From an uncultured Lachnospiraceae bacterium (GTDB taxonomy: Bacteria; Bacillota; Clostridia; Lachnospirales; Lachnospiraceae), in the NCBI GenBank assembly GCA_910577675.1, contig CAJTOR010000028.1:1-43175 (forward strand): a stretch of DNA of 43,175 nucleotides. The letters run 5' to 3'. The position numbers were made by a program, and so were the translations under genes. Below, one piece after another: positions 23,211-31,292 of the stretch (positions within the stretch are counted from its first letter, which is position 1; each line of letters starts with the position of its first letter). Below the pieces are notes generated by a model. The model was not told the origin of the DNA. It did not search any database and saw nothing but the letters and a program-made list of their open reading frames with translations.

Positions 23211-23366
23211 TTAGTCTGAAATGGGAAGCTCTATCAGTTCCATTTCCCAAGCAGGGGGCAGACCTAATTTTATTTTATTTTCTTCTACATCCTTCACAAT
23301 CATATCTATCAATTCTTGTGAATATCCCATTTCTTTTGCTTTTTCTAAAAATTCTTCCTTGCCCAT
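23211..23366 (-). CDS. 51-residue acidic protein
   Basis: MGKEEFLEKAKEMGYSQELI followed by DMIVKDVEENKIKLG and a C-terminal MELIELPIS. It is entirely acidic/amphipathic with no membrane segment. The start overlaps the MuF-protease stop by 22 bases, with AGAAAGG upstream. It is a plausible real gene of the head operon, possibly an immunity-like or accessory partner for the upstream protease fusion, but this is inference. I do not recognise it. Confidence 0.6.
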   Translation of the reverse strand: MGKEEFLEKAKEMGYSQELIDMIVKDVEENKIKLGLPPAWEMELIELPISD

Positions 23367-25480
23367 TCCACATACAACCTTTCTATAGTTTTCCCAACCT
23401 CTACCGCAATAGGTCTTGGTGTGGGGTTGTTACAATATTCAGACCATGCTTCTGCAATCATCTCTGAATATTGGTTCTTGTTTTCGTTGTTCCAAGCATA
23501 TTCCGACAAATCATTTGTCAATTCGGATCGGGTTCGGCTATTGAACAGGTCTTGAATATTCTTTTGCTTTCCTACACCAAGCCAATCATCAAGTTGATGA
23601 CCAAATTCATGGTCAAAAGTTGCCTTAACCGTTGAACACCCCGTAGGATGCCACTGCCTTTTTACCTGATTAGTCCCACTTTGTAATGCCTTGTCATAAT
23701 TTCCAAAATACCCTTTGTTCATACAGATTCCCCGACAAACATCAAAGGGCGGAATCGGTGACCAGCTGGATGCCATTTCATACTCATTTATTGACAGATG
23801 CTTTTTAACAAAATTATTTGCCTGTCCTTTCGCCCATTGAATACACTGTTCTTCACTCCATCCATACAGATTATTTTCTTTTATCCACTTTAATTGTCGG
23901 TTGAATTCAACTTCCCTCGCAATGGCATTTCTTTCATGGGATTCACCCACAAATTTAAAATTATCATTTACTAAATCAGGAAAAACTTGTTTCATATTGG
24001 TCAATCCCTGATTCCATTCGTTTGCTGCCCGAATGTCAACACCTTTATATTCTGCATTGATTCCAAGTATATTCTTTGTATATTCATTTGCTTCCTTGAT
24101 GGTACTTGCCGGAATAAAATCAATACTTCCTTCTTGCAGCAGACGCATTCTTGCAGTTGCAAGATTTGCTCTCGCATCCGACAATTCAGGGATCAGGTTC
24201 ATCATCCTTTGCTGAACCCTCTCTATACTGCCATTCTGCATTAACTCTTTTTTCCATTCCCGCCAAGCCTGTCTTTCTTCTGGAGTGCTGAAATCATCCC
24301 TTGACATATAGAACTTATTGTTGATTTCTGTCAACTTCTTATATTCCGTTTGCAGGGCATTTAATTTTTGTTCAGCATTTGTAATTTCTTCTCTTGCTGT
24401 CAGTTTAGCATCTTTTTTGGTTTTCTGCAACCCTGATTTATCACCGCCATCAATAAATATTTTCTTCCATTTCTCATACCTCATATCCTCCGGCACATAG
24501 TATGTCTTCCCATCCTTCCCCTTTGCTGCGCGTTGCCCTATGTTTCCGAAATCCTCTTCAAAATAGGGAACCGTGATAGAACGGCAGTACACATGAAAGG
24601 GTGGCGCGGTCACTCCCGCCTCGAAGTCTTTCATCGGAAATACTTTGCCGTCCATTTTCTGACAGATCTCAGAAGTATGAGAATCCAGGGTTGCCACGAT
24701 TTCATATTTTTCCACATCCAGGGCATGAAAACAATCCCTCTGTGCTGCGGAACTGAAGTAAGATTCCTCTGTCATTACCAACCGCCCCGCATTGTATTTT
24801 GATGTTTTCATCTTCTTTGCAATTGCATCAATCGCTTTTTGTGGATCTTGCCCCAACATAATATTCCGGGTAAGTTCGTTGTGCATTTCGGAAATCAGCT
24901 TCTGTTTGTTCGTCCAAATCCTTTCTGAAAAATTCTTTCCATCCACTGCCCACGGCTTTACAAGTAATTTCTCAAGATGCTTCTGGTCTAGCTTTGCCAT
25001 ATCCCAGCCAATCCCGAACCCCTTTTGCAGTTCATAGGCTGTGCGATAATATCCGTCCTGATAAATGCGCCGCATCGCTGCATCCACACAGTCTAATTGA
25101 TTGCCAAATGCCTGTTCCATGCTCTGCCGTACTCGTAATTTCAATGCCTCGAAACGTGTGATATGAAAGCGTGCAGAAGCATTTTCTAATTCTTTCATCC
25201 AAGCTTGGTTAAAGGCATTCTTTTTCCCATACCGGATATAGTCGTTTACATCCCACTTAAATTCCTTCAGCTCTGCCCCGAAAAGCATCTTTTTCGCTTC
25301 GGTCATAGATATCCCATTATTGGCAGCGAAACGCTGATACCATGTGTTAATCTTCCCTTCAATCTCTTTCTGCGCTTGCCTATAAATCTTTTCGATTTCC
25401 AGATAAGCGTCAACACCCTTCTGGTTCTGCGCTGCTTCAAGCTGCCCGAACCTGATCTTCCAGTATTCGCTATTCTGCAT
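23345..25480 (-). CDS. MuF-type minor head protein fused to a C-terminal zinc metallopeptidase
   Basis: About 711 residues from ATG 25480 (MQNSEYWKIRFGQ), with GGCGG upstream. Residues ~100-310 are the Phage_Mu_F/SPP1 gp7-type minor head domain, ending in LDSHTSEIC...PPFHVYCRS. A linker of ~150 charged residues follows. The C-terminal ~200 residues carry HEFGHQLDD (about 624-632) and downstream SEMIAEAWSEY, matching an HExxH zinc site plus distal Glu metallopeptidase. Some phage MuF proteins carry toxin or enzyme domains, so this enzyme may be packed in the head and injected. Substrate unknown. Confidence 0.87.
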   Translation of the reverse strand: MQNSEYWKIRFGQLEAAQNQKGVDAYLEIEKIYRQAQKEIEGKINTWYQRFAANNGISMTEAKKMLFGAELKEFKWDVNDYIRYGKKNAFNQAWMKELENASARFHITRFEALKLRVRQSMEQAFGNQLDCVDAAMRRIYQDGYYRTAYELQKGFGIGWDMAKLDQKHLEKLLVKPWAVDGKNFSERIWTNKQKLISEMHNELTRNIMLGQDPQKAIDAIAKKMKTSKYNAGRLVMTEESYFSSAAQRDCFHALDVEKYEIVATLDSHTSEICQKMDGKVFPMKDFEAGVTAPPFHVYCRSITVPYFEEDFGNIGQRAAKGKDGKTYYVPEDMRYEKWKKIFIDGGDKSGLQKTKKDAKLTAREEITNAEQKLNALQTEYKKLTEINNKFYMSRDDFSTPEERQAWREWKKELMQNGSIERVQQRMMNLIPELSDARANLATARMRLLQEGSIDFIPASTIKEANEYTKNILGINAEYKGVDIRAANEWNQGLTNMKQVFPDLVNDNFKFVGESHERNAIAREVEFNRQLKWIKENNLYGWSEEQCIQWAKGQANNFVKKHLSINEYEMASSWSPIPPFDVCRGICMNKGYFGNYDKALQSGTNQVKRQWHPTGCSTVKATFDHEFGHQLDDWLGVGKQKNIQDLFNSRTRSELTNDLSEYAWNNENKNQYSEMIAEAWSEYCNNPTPRPIAVEVGKTIERLYVEWARKNF

Positions 25481-25679
25481 CAGCCCCACCGCCTTTCAGG
25501 AAGCGGGGAACAATCAGACGGTAAAAGCTGAACACTGGTTGACCGTTCATTGTGAAATTGAACTTTTTAAACCTTACAAGCATCACCCACGCAAACAGAC
25601 AAAATAACCGTCCCATAATAGGCTTTACATATTCCACTTCCAGCGGGACGGTCAGTACATCAAACTTTTTCACCTTCAC
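25470..25679 (-). CDS. small protein between portal and MuF genes
   Basis: About 69 residues. The start is probably GTG 25679 (VKVKKFDVLTVPLEVEYVKP) just behind AGAAGG, overlapping the portal's 3' end by 20 bases; the longer frame further upstream lies inside the portal gene. It has a hydrophobic stretch (MGRLFCLFAWVMLVRF) and a basic C-terminus ending RFLKGGGADAE. It overlaps the MuF gene start. I do not recognise the family; the tight overlaps indicate a real translated gene. Confidence 0.5.
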   Translation of the reverse strand: MKVKKFDVLTVPLEVEYVKPIMGRLFCLFAWVMLVRFKKFNFTMNGQPVFSFYRLIVPRFLKGGGADAE

Positions 25680-27213
25680 CCGGATCACCTTCTTTCTTTG
25701 GCGGGGATTTCCCCGGTTGGTTTCCTGCCCTTCCCGCCTGCTGGAAAGGGTTATACCCTTGCTGCCGCTCAAACTCCGCTTGTTCTTCCTCCTTCTGCTT
25801 TTTCAACCGTTCCATCTCTTCCTTTGGATCATCAATCCATGGATGCTGCTCTACTACCGTTTCATCAGAGAGCATCCCCATGGATTTGGCACAATTTTCA
25901 ATCGCCTCTGTTTCGTTAATCAGGATATCACGGTTAAAAATAATATCCACTTTCTCCCCTTCAAAGTTCCCTCTTCCAGTATTGAAAAGATGGGCATTGA
26001 CAAACCAAAGAATTTCCTCAAAAGCGGCTTGAAGTTCAGTTTCCATATCATTCGCATCTAGGTCAATATCGCTATACATGGATTGAATATTCATCTGATT
26101 TGGATTGCCGGAAAGCCTATCGTCCTTCGCATCATAGCCCATGGCATTCTCAATCAGTGCCTTCTTGAATGCTTCTAAGATAATCTTGTAGTTTTCCGCG
26201 TTTATTGTGATTTGAAGAGTTTCTACCCCGCCTTTTGTTTCCCCATCATACCGGACTTTTACCGCCCCATAAGTCGCAAGGTTGCGCCGGAACTCCCCAA
26301 GGTTCGTTCCTTCATAGTTTTTCAGCACAAGGATTGTGTTCCTCGAATCTTCCTGCATATGATTTTCAAAATTCGATAACATAAGGTTAATTCCATCCTG
26401 CAAGGATTTGACCTTTTTCAACAATGGTATTTCACTATCATTATATTTTAACGGAATCAGGGGTATCTTCTGCCAGTTCAGCCCGATAATTTCTCCATTC
26501 TCTCCCGTAATCGTGACATAGGGATGTTCAAAATCTTCCTCCATGCTTACATCCGGGACTAACGTTTCCCCATCCAGAATGAACTTGTGAATTCCCTGCA
26601 AATCATAGACTTCCACCTTCTCAATCATCTTAGGTGTGGTTCCTTCATACCCTGTTACCAGATACAACCGGACTGCAAAATCAAGTACTGTGTGTTCGCT
26701 GTCCTTCCAGAAGGGAAGGATCTCATAGGATGGAAACAATCGAAAAGCCAACTCCCCGGCACCTGTGTAGTAGGGATATAACCAAGCAATCCCGCCGTTT
26801 AAAGCAGCTTTCCCTCCATTTTTCAGGGTTTTCATAAAATGCTTGCTAAATACTTTGTTCAAGACTTCGGTATACTCCGTATTTTTCCCTTTCACCACAA
26901 AGGACTTTCCCAGCAAGTAATTCGCTTTCTGGTTTACCATCTTCGCATACTGATTATCAATGATATGATTGTTTGGCAAGTTCTCCACAATTTGCAGCTT
27001 GCCGCCCTCTCCGATCATCGTTCTTTGCTGCTTCAGAATGTCATGTTCATTTTCGTAGTACAAACTACTCTTAATCTGCATAATCCGCTGCGGGCTGTTC
27101 TTCCAGCGGGCAATTTCCTTTTCCAGAAACTCCTTGTCGCTCATGCAGCTTTTCGCCCCCTGCAAGATCAGGTTTGATACCTTATTTTTGAAGAAGTCAA
27201 TAAAGCTTAGCAT
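25660..27213 (-). CDS. portal protein (SPP1 gp6-like)
   Basis: 517 residues. It contains the family hallmarks near the N-terminus (RTMIGEGGKLQIVENLPNNH, KMVNQKANYLLGKSF), the central PYVTITGENGEIIGLNWQKI and IPLIPLKYNDSEIPLLKKVK, and an extended Gln/Glu-rich C-terminus (LKKQKEEEQAEFERQQGYN). The dodecameric ring it forms is the DNA entry and exit gate and the terminase docking site. Ribosome site AAAAGGGGTG, ATG 27213. Confidence 0.92.
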   Translation of the reverse strand: MLSFIDFFKNKVSNLILQGAKSCMSDKEFLEKEIARWKNSPQRIMQIKSSLYYENEHDILKQQRTMIGEGGKLQIVENLPNNHIIDNQYAKMVNQKANYLLGKSFVVKGKNTEYTEVLNKVFSKHFMKTLKNGGKAALNGGIAWLYPYYTGAGELAFRLFPSYEILPFWKDSEHTVLDFAVRLYLVTGYEGTTPKMIEKVEVYDLQGIHKFILDGETLVPDVSMEEDFEHPYVTITGENGEIIGLNWQKIPLIPLKYNDSEIPLLKKVKSLQDGINLMLSNFENHMQEDSRNTILVLKNYEGTNLGEFRRNLATYGAVKVRYDGETKGGVETLQITINAENYKIILEAFKKALIENAMGYDAKDDRLSGNPNQMNIQSMYSDIDLDANDMETELQAAFEEILWFVNAHLFNTGRGNFEGEKVDIIFNRDILINETEAIENCAKSMGMLSDETVVEQHPWIDDPKEEMERLKKQKEEEQAEFERQQGYNPFQQAGRAGNQPGKSPPKKEGDPGEGEKV

Positions 27214-27288
27214 TTTATCTTCACCCCTTTTCTATTGCCTGATAAAAACAAAATCCCGGAAACATCTACGTTTCAAGGCTATCTATTA

Positions 27289-27462
27289 CTAATGTGATAT
27301 TTTTAAGACTACATAAAGCACCAAAGACAAAAAAACAACTGCAACAGCTATTGACTTTATCAGTTTGATATCAGTGTCAATAAATGAATCTAACAACCAT
27401 TCTTCACCATCATGTCTTATCTTGTGATACAGATTACTAACTATTGCAAGCAAAGTAAACAT
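27289..27462 (-). CDS. 57-residue membrane protein between portal and terminase
   Basis: It starts MFTLLAIVSNLYHKIRHDGE at 27462 behind GGATGGAG. A C-terminal hydrophobic stretch (about 36-55, IAVAVVFLSLVLYVVLKISH) is a membrane segment; the middle is charged. The longer frame (to 27537) overlaps the terminase end and has no ribosome site. Function is unknown; in this place it could be a minor membrane-associated assembly factor. Confidence 0.5.
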   Translation of the reverse strand: MFTLLAIVSNLYHKIRHDGEEWLLDSFIDTDIKLIKSIAVAVVFLSLVLYVVLKISH

Positions 27463-27478
27463 TGGCTTTCTCCATCCT

Positions 27479-28810
27479 TTATTCAAAACTGAAAGCATCC
27501 CCCATGCTGAAATCTTCCATGGCATAACGCATAGCATCCATTAAATGGTTAAAATCATCGATAGGCTTATTCAGACGTTTCCCTGTCTTTGTGTCTGTGT
27601 CCCATGTGTAATTGCTGATTTCTGTGATAAAATTCACGCAGCGGGGATGAACAATAATATGATAGTCCTGTAAGTAGTCAATCCCATTGTTTATACTGTC
27701 CTTTCCCTTCCTAGATTGCTGGATATGATAAAGACCCAAATCATATAATCGGTCTATACTTTTTGGCTCTGCCGCTTCTGCCCTAATTCGCTCTTTCCGG
27801 TATCCCATTGCAGTGATTTCCGAAGCAATCCTCTCATTGCTCATCCCTTTTTGGTACATCTCATCAAATACCCATATGGTTTTTGACACCGTATCAACCA
27901 GGCTACAGAACAAGGCAGAAGGATCATTGGTATATCCAAAATCAAGACCAAAAGCCGACTTAACTGATTTCAGCCTGCGAATCTCCTCAATGTCAAAAGC
28001 CTTTTCTTCCCAGTTCTCGAAGATAAGCCCTTCAACGATACCCCAATCACCCAAACCAGCCACACGGTAACGGCGGGGATTGTTCAGGCGCATGGTTTCA
28101 AACACCTTGCGATCCGCCTCATCCAGCCATTCATTACAAAGGTAATTCGTAGTCATGGCAAGGGTTTCATCATCTGGGTTGTCAAAGAACCGCTTCTTCA
28201 TCCAGTGGTGTTCATTCCACGGGTTGAAGGTCAAAGTGATCTGTTTGAAAAGCCCCGTTTCAGGGGGGATTGCTCCACGGATGGATTCATCCAGCATATT
28301 GAAATCATTCTCGTTGCCGATCTCATATGCCTCCTCGATCCACATAAAACACAGATATCCATGTTCAACGGTGATCGAAGTAACCTTCAAGGGATCATCT
28401 AGTCCCCGGAAATATATCTTTTGTCCCGTTAGCTTGTAGGTCATTTCAAGGGGGCTTTCTTTTATTTCCCAGTGGTTTTGAACCCCCAAACGGTTAATCG
28501 CCCATTTTAATTCCGTGAAGCATGAATCCTTTAGTGTCCTGAATACCTTCCTGACAACTAACAGATTAGCGTCAGGGTACTTCATCATGTTCACGATATA
28601 CCATAAAGCGGTTGTCTTTGATTTCTTGCTTGCACGGCTTCCCTTGCAAACCCGGTATCTGCCTTTCCACTTCCAGAAAGAGCCATACCCCTTACCAACG
28701 TATTCAGGAAGGGAAATCTTACGCTTACCGGAAGTGACTGCGCACTGCTCAGGCAAATAGATATGTTTCTGATAATCAAAAACGTATTGACTACTAATCT
28801 TCAAGATCAT
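27479..28810 (-). CDS. terminase large subunit (XtmB-like)
   Basis: 443 residues. The ATPase begins with the unusual Walker A GSRASKKSKTT (residues ~57-67), typical of XtmB terminases. It is followed by VVRKVFRTLKDSCFTELKWA and the Walker B FMWIEEAYE (~150). The nuclease domain starts AFGLDFGYTNDPSAL (about 285). It packages DNA into the prohead by binding the portal. Start ATG 28810 overlaps the small subunit's last codons. Two alternative upstream starts are unsupported. Confidence 0.93.
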   Translation of the reverse strand: MILKISSQYVFDYQKHIYLPEQCAVTSGKRKISLPEYVGKGYGSFWKWKGRYRVCKGSRASKKSKTTALWYIVNMMKYPDANLLVVRKVFRTLKDSCFTELKWAINRLGVQNHWEIKESPLEMTYKLTGQKIYFRGLDDPLKVTSITVEHGYLCFMWIEEAYEIGNENDFNMLDESIRGAIPPETGLFKQITLTFNPWNEHHWMKKRFFDNPDDETLAMTTNYLCNEWLDEADRKVFETMRLNNPRRYRVAGLGDWGIVEGLIFENWEEKAFDIEEIRRLKSVKSAFGLDFGYTNDPSALFCSLVDTVSKTIWVFDEMYQKGMSNERIASEITAMGYRKERIRAEAAEPKSIDRLYDLGLYHIQQSRKGKDSINNGIDYLQDYHIIVHPRCVNFITEISNYTWDTDTKTGKRLNKPIDDFNHLMDAMRYAMEDFSMGDAFSFE

Positions 28811-29291
28811 CTTCCCCTGAAATAACAACTGGGACATTTAGGTTCACATCCAACTTGTCATTCCACATACCCAAGTGTTTCCCTAAAAGTTCAAGGGCTT
28901 TCAATTTGTCGTTCAGCCTGATTTCACGTTCAACCCCTTCACCCTCTTTTGTTGGGATCACCTTTACTTTTACCGATTGAATAGCCGCGGTATCATCAGA
29001 GGATGCATCTTCCTTGATTGTGGCATTCTCCGGATCAATCATATCAGCAGCATTGACAAAGGCGATTTTTGCTAATTCAAGAACAATCCGATCCTGGTTC
29101 ACCCCCGTCCTGCGACTCCGCTCCGCCATCCGTTCCGCAATCGCCTGTGCAATCTTAGGTTTTCTCAAGTTTTCAAACCCAATTGCTTCCGCTGTATTCA
29201 CAGAATACCCTGCGCGTATGGCTGCTTGTGTTGCGTTCAGGTCAATCAGGTATTCTTCGACAAAGAGCTGCTGCTTCCCTGTCAGTGCCAT
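28794..29291 (-). CDS. terminase small subunit
   Basis: 165 residues, starting MALTGKQQLFVEEYLIDLNA. The region TQAAIRAGYSVNTAEAIGFE and RKPKIAQAIAERMAERSRRTG is the conserved Terminase_2/XtmA-type HTH DNA-binding segment. The C-terminal half contains the oligomerisation region ending DDLED. It recognises the packaging site and recruits the large subunit. A strong terminator lies 26 bases before it. Confidence 0.92.
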   Translation of the reverse strand: MALTGKQQLFVEEYLIDLNATQAAIRAGYSVNTAEAIGFENLRKPKIAQAIAERMAERSRRTGVNQDRIVLELAKIAFVNAADMIDPENATIKEDASSDDTAAIQSVKVKVIPTKEGEGVEREIRLNDKLKALELLGKHLGMWNDKLDVNLNVPVVISGEDDLED

Positions 29292-29316
29292 CCGGCATCA
29301 CCTTCCTTTCTGGACA

Positions 29317-29341
29317 GAAAAAAGGATGCCAAATGGCACCC
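29317..29341 (-). terminator. terminator in the late leader, just before terminase
   Basis: On the minus strand GGGTGCC (29341-29335) pairs with GGCATCC (29330-29324) over a 4-nt loop and is followed by a TTTTTTC run. It stands about 100 bases after the predicted late promoter and 26 bases before the terminase start codon, so late transcription must be protected from it or partly read through it. Confidence 0.85.
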
Positions 29342-29445
29342 TTCTTTCCGGAGTCTACAAATATGCATTTATCCAGCCATGACATTAGCAGGATATACAA
29401 GAGGAACAGTGGTATTCGCGAACACAAACACCTTTGTCATTTTAA

Positions 29446-29477
29446 ATTATATCACAGATTTTTTGGAATTTTTGGAA
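29446..29477 (-). promoter_or_regulatory. late promoter: extended -10 with tandem TTTTTGGAA boxes
   Basis: TGATATAAT on the minus strand (TATAAT 29451-29446) is an extended -10 with no good -35. Two head-to-tail 9-bp boxes, TTTTTGGAA on the plus strand (29460-29468 and 29469-29477), occupy the -35 region, as expected for an activator-dependent promoter. The boxes lie inside the last codons of the regulator gene itself, and the stop codon is part of the -10. Confidence 0.6.
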
Positions 29478-29884
29478 AGTTGCAAAAAATTATTAACTTT
29501 TTTCCCTATACCGCTTAAATCACGATTAACTGCGCTTGCGATCTCCCGTAACTTCCGCCCCTCAATAAACCTCATCTCAAAAATCTGCCGTATCTCCGGA
29601 TCACTGATCCCGTTGATGAACTCCTCAATTTGAAGCATCTGCTGCCCGATCTTTTCCTGTCGCTCCCTGTAAATCCTAAACATCCGTTTGATCCGGTCTG
29701 ACTCCACTGGTTCGTCCATCTGCACGCTAATGCGGTGCTCTAGGTACGGGAAATCGCGTGAGGAGGCTTTCACCTTCCCCACAACCACCGGCACCTCTTT
29801 TTTCTGGAGCGTTTCAATACGCCGGAGCAGAAGTTCCTGTTCCCGTTTCAGCTTCTGGTAGCCCATCAGGCTTTGCTTGTCCAT
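29447..29884 (-). CDS. late transcriptional regulator, sigma-region-4-like (DUF1492/ArpU-type)
   Basis: 145 residues. A helical N-terminus (YQKLKREQELLLRRIETLQK) is followed by a C-terminal segment (QIFEMRFIEGRKLREIASAV) that looks like the sigma-region-4-type helix-turn-helix of phage late regulators of the DUF1492/ArpU group. It sits immediately before the late promoter with tandem boxes and the packaging genes, so it is the likely activator of late transcription. The binding site assignment is inference. Confidence 0.78.
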   Translation of the reverse strand: MDKQSLMGYQKLKREQELLLRRIETLQKKEVPVVVGKVKASSRDFPYLEHRISVQMDEPVESDRIKRMFRIYRERQEKIGQQMLQIEEFINGISDPEIRQIFEMRFIEGRKLREIASAVNRDLSGIGKKVNNFLQLSKNSKKSVI

Positions 29885-29893
29885 CCCTTCACC

Positions 29894-30106
29894 TCACCCT
29901 TCCACCTTGTCTTCCACAACATCAGCCTGCGGCATTTCACAGTATTCTGTGCCAAACAAAGCACAGTCCTTACACCCACTGTAATAATGGCACTCGTCAC
30001 AGTCCCAACCCACTGGTATATCATATTCTTCGTATTTATCCCGATTAGCAATTGGACAGCTACCATCTACACAGGCTACACCAACATAACACTTGCATCT
30101 CTCCAT
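29894..30106 (-). CDS. cysteine-rich small phage protein
   Basis: 70 residues with nine Cys, several arranged as pairs (MERCKCYVGVACVDGSCPIA, then CDECHYYSGCKDC). This spacing suggests metal binding or a small zinc-finger-like fold. It ends in an acidic tail. It has the AAGGGGG ribosome site and lies 9 bases before the late regulator. I recall similar unnamed proteins in Clostridia prophages. Confidence 0.6.
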   Translation of the reverse strand: MERCKCYVGVACVDGSCPIANRDKYEEYDIPVGWDCDECHYYSGCKDCALFGTEYCEMPQADVVEDKVEG

Positions 30107-30119
30107 CTTATATCCCCCC

Positions 30120-30314
30120 TTATGGCTCTACATCACCAATATCCAGCAAACGGAAAAAATATTCCATCGCATAATCAGCCGTTTCCTCGTAATGTTCCTC
30201 CTTCCAGCGAAGATACGCCAGTTTGTTTAAGGTATCATTCCGCCTTTTCGCTCTCTCTTTTGACCACATATCCTTAACCAATTCCATCCCTCCTTCCGAT
30301 ATGGGAATTCCCAT
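30120..30314 (-). CDS. small helical early protein
   Basis: 64 residues from ATG 30314, which overlaps the preceding stop (TGATG); an internal strong site (GGAAGGAGGG) may instead drive a shorter form starting near MELVKDMWSKE. The sequence is helical and basic then acidic (KERAKRRNDTLNKLAYLRWK, EEHYEETADYAMEYFFRLLD). No recognised domain. Confidence 0.5.
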   Translation of the reverse strand: MGIPISEGGMELVKDMWSKERAKRRNDTLNKLAYLRWKEEHYEETADYAMEYFFRLLDIGDVEP

Positions 30315-30532
30315 CACGGGCTATTCTTCTTCTCTTCTGCCCCGATGCATCCTAGGACTCCCACCATGACCGCCAGCAGCAGCGGGTGCTCCCTTCCCCG
30401 TTTCATCAGGTCATGTGCCTGTTCCATAAGGCGCTGCCATCCTTCCTCATCCGTCGGGGGATTTTCCACCCAGTACACCAAGAAATCCCTCGCCCGGTCA
30501 AAAATCCACTCCACTTGCCTTACTGTAATCAT
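30314..30532 (-). CDS. small early protein with a hydrophobic C-terminal segment
   Basis: 72 residues, starting MITVRQVEWIFDRARDFLVY. A helical, amphipathic N-terminal half (WVENPPTDEEGWQRLMEQAH) is followed by a hydrophobic stretch (HPLLLAVMVGVLGCIG) and a charged end. It overlaps the resolvase stop and the next start by 4 bases. Function unknown. Confidence 0.5.
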   Translation of the reverse strand: MITVRQVEWIFDRARDFLVYWVENPPTDEEGWQRLMEQAHDLMKRGREHPLLLAVMVGVLGCIGAEEKKNSP

Positions 30533-30924
30533 ACCAACTCCTCAATCCGGATATAGATCCCTGGGTGCTCCGCCCAAAACTTCTCCACCAGCTCCGACAC
30601 CACCAACGCATCGTCCTTCCAGTAATGCAGCTCCGTCATGGTATCCTTTAGCATCTTCTGAAGGTTGTCCGTGTCCGGCCGGCTCGTCTTGTACTCACCA
30701 TCCCGATGTGTGCCCCGCGGGAATAGCCAGCGCACAATCAATCGCACAGCCCCAACATATTCCTTCTCTGGGATATGCCGCCCCAAATGCGCTTCCAGTT
30801 TCTGCTTTGCCACTTTTAACTCTGCTGGCATGTAGAATACTGGTTTGCCTTTTACCACACTGACCTGCTTTTCCTGGTAGGTGCATGATGGTGGAACCAT
30901 ACTCATAAAAAATTCAGTTGTCAT
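30529..30924 (-). CDS. RusA-like Holliday junction resolvase
   Basis: 131 residues from ATG 30924 (MTTEFFMSMVPPSCTYQEKQ), with AAGGATTG upstream. The conserved core RPDTDNLQKMLKDTMTELHYWKDDA contains the Asp residues of the RusA active site; cut to 20 residues here as RPDTDNLQKMLKDTMTELHY. It cleaves four-way junctions during phage recombination or replication and ends the early operon. The longer frame start at 30975 has no ribosome site. Confidence 0.9.
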   Translation of the reverse strand: MTTEFFMSMVPPSCTYQEKQVSVVKGKPVFYMPAELKVAKQKLEAHLGRHIPEKEYVGAVRLIVRWLFPRGTHRDGEYKTSRPDTDNLQKMLKDTMTELHYWKDDALVVSELVEKFWAEHPGIYIRIEELV

Positions 30925-31010
30925 CAAAATCAATCCTTTTTCTTTTTTCTGGCAGGTGTCAAACCCTGCTGTCAAATTTCGCTTAGAGGTGTGAGGTCAA
31001 AATGGGATGT

Positions 31011-31047
31011 GTGTCAAATCCCCCCCCCTTACGGGGGGATTTGACAC
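31011..31047. repeat. 15-bp perfect inverted repeat with C/G-runs
   Basis: GTGTCAAATCCCCCC (31011-31025) and GGGGGGATTTGACAC (31033-31047) flank a 7-nt loop. Each outer arm carries the TGACAC core found in the neighbouring iteron-like boxes. Confidence 0.9.
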
Positions 31048-31048
31048 C

Positions 31049-31290
31049 CCCTTTTTTGACACCTCACATGCCGCTTGATATCAGGGTATCAAATCTCCTT
31101 TTTGACACCTTGACACCTATTTTTGACACCTGCTGTCAACTGTCAAATCTTCTTTTTGACACCTGACACCTGTTTTTGACACCTGCTGTCAAAGTGTCAA
31201 CATCTCCATTTGGCACCTGACAATTCTTTGCGGTCAAAGCGTCAACATCTCCATTTGACACTTTAACTCCCATTTTTGGCACTTATCTGT
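31049..31290. repeat. iteron-like array of TTTTTGACACCT boxes, candidate replication origin
   Basis: Five close matches to TTTTTGACACCT occur (first at 31052-31063, the others through about 31190), plus at least three degenerate forms (TTGGCACCT, TTTGACACTT, TTTTGGCACTT) toward 31290. Several are followed by GCTGTCAA. This non-coding stretch lies immediately after the primase-helicase stop and before the resolvase. Such repeats next to replication genes are typical of phage and plasmid origins. No CRISPR-like spacers are present. Confidence 0.6.
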
Positions 31291-31292
31291 AA

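Noticed and set aside
29242..29427. 61-residue minus-strand frame around the late leader
   Set aside because: It runs through the terminator hairpin and into the terminase gene in another frame; no ribosome site.
31049..31290. CRISPR array or tandem promoter cluster
   Set aside because: The boxes are 12 bp with irregular short gaps; there are no regular spacers and no -10 hexamers in phase.
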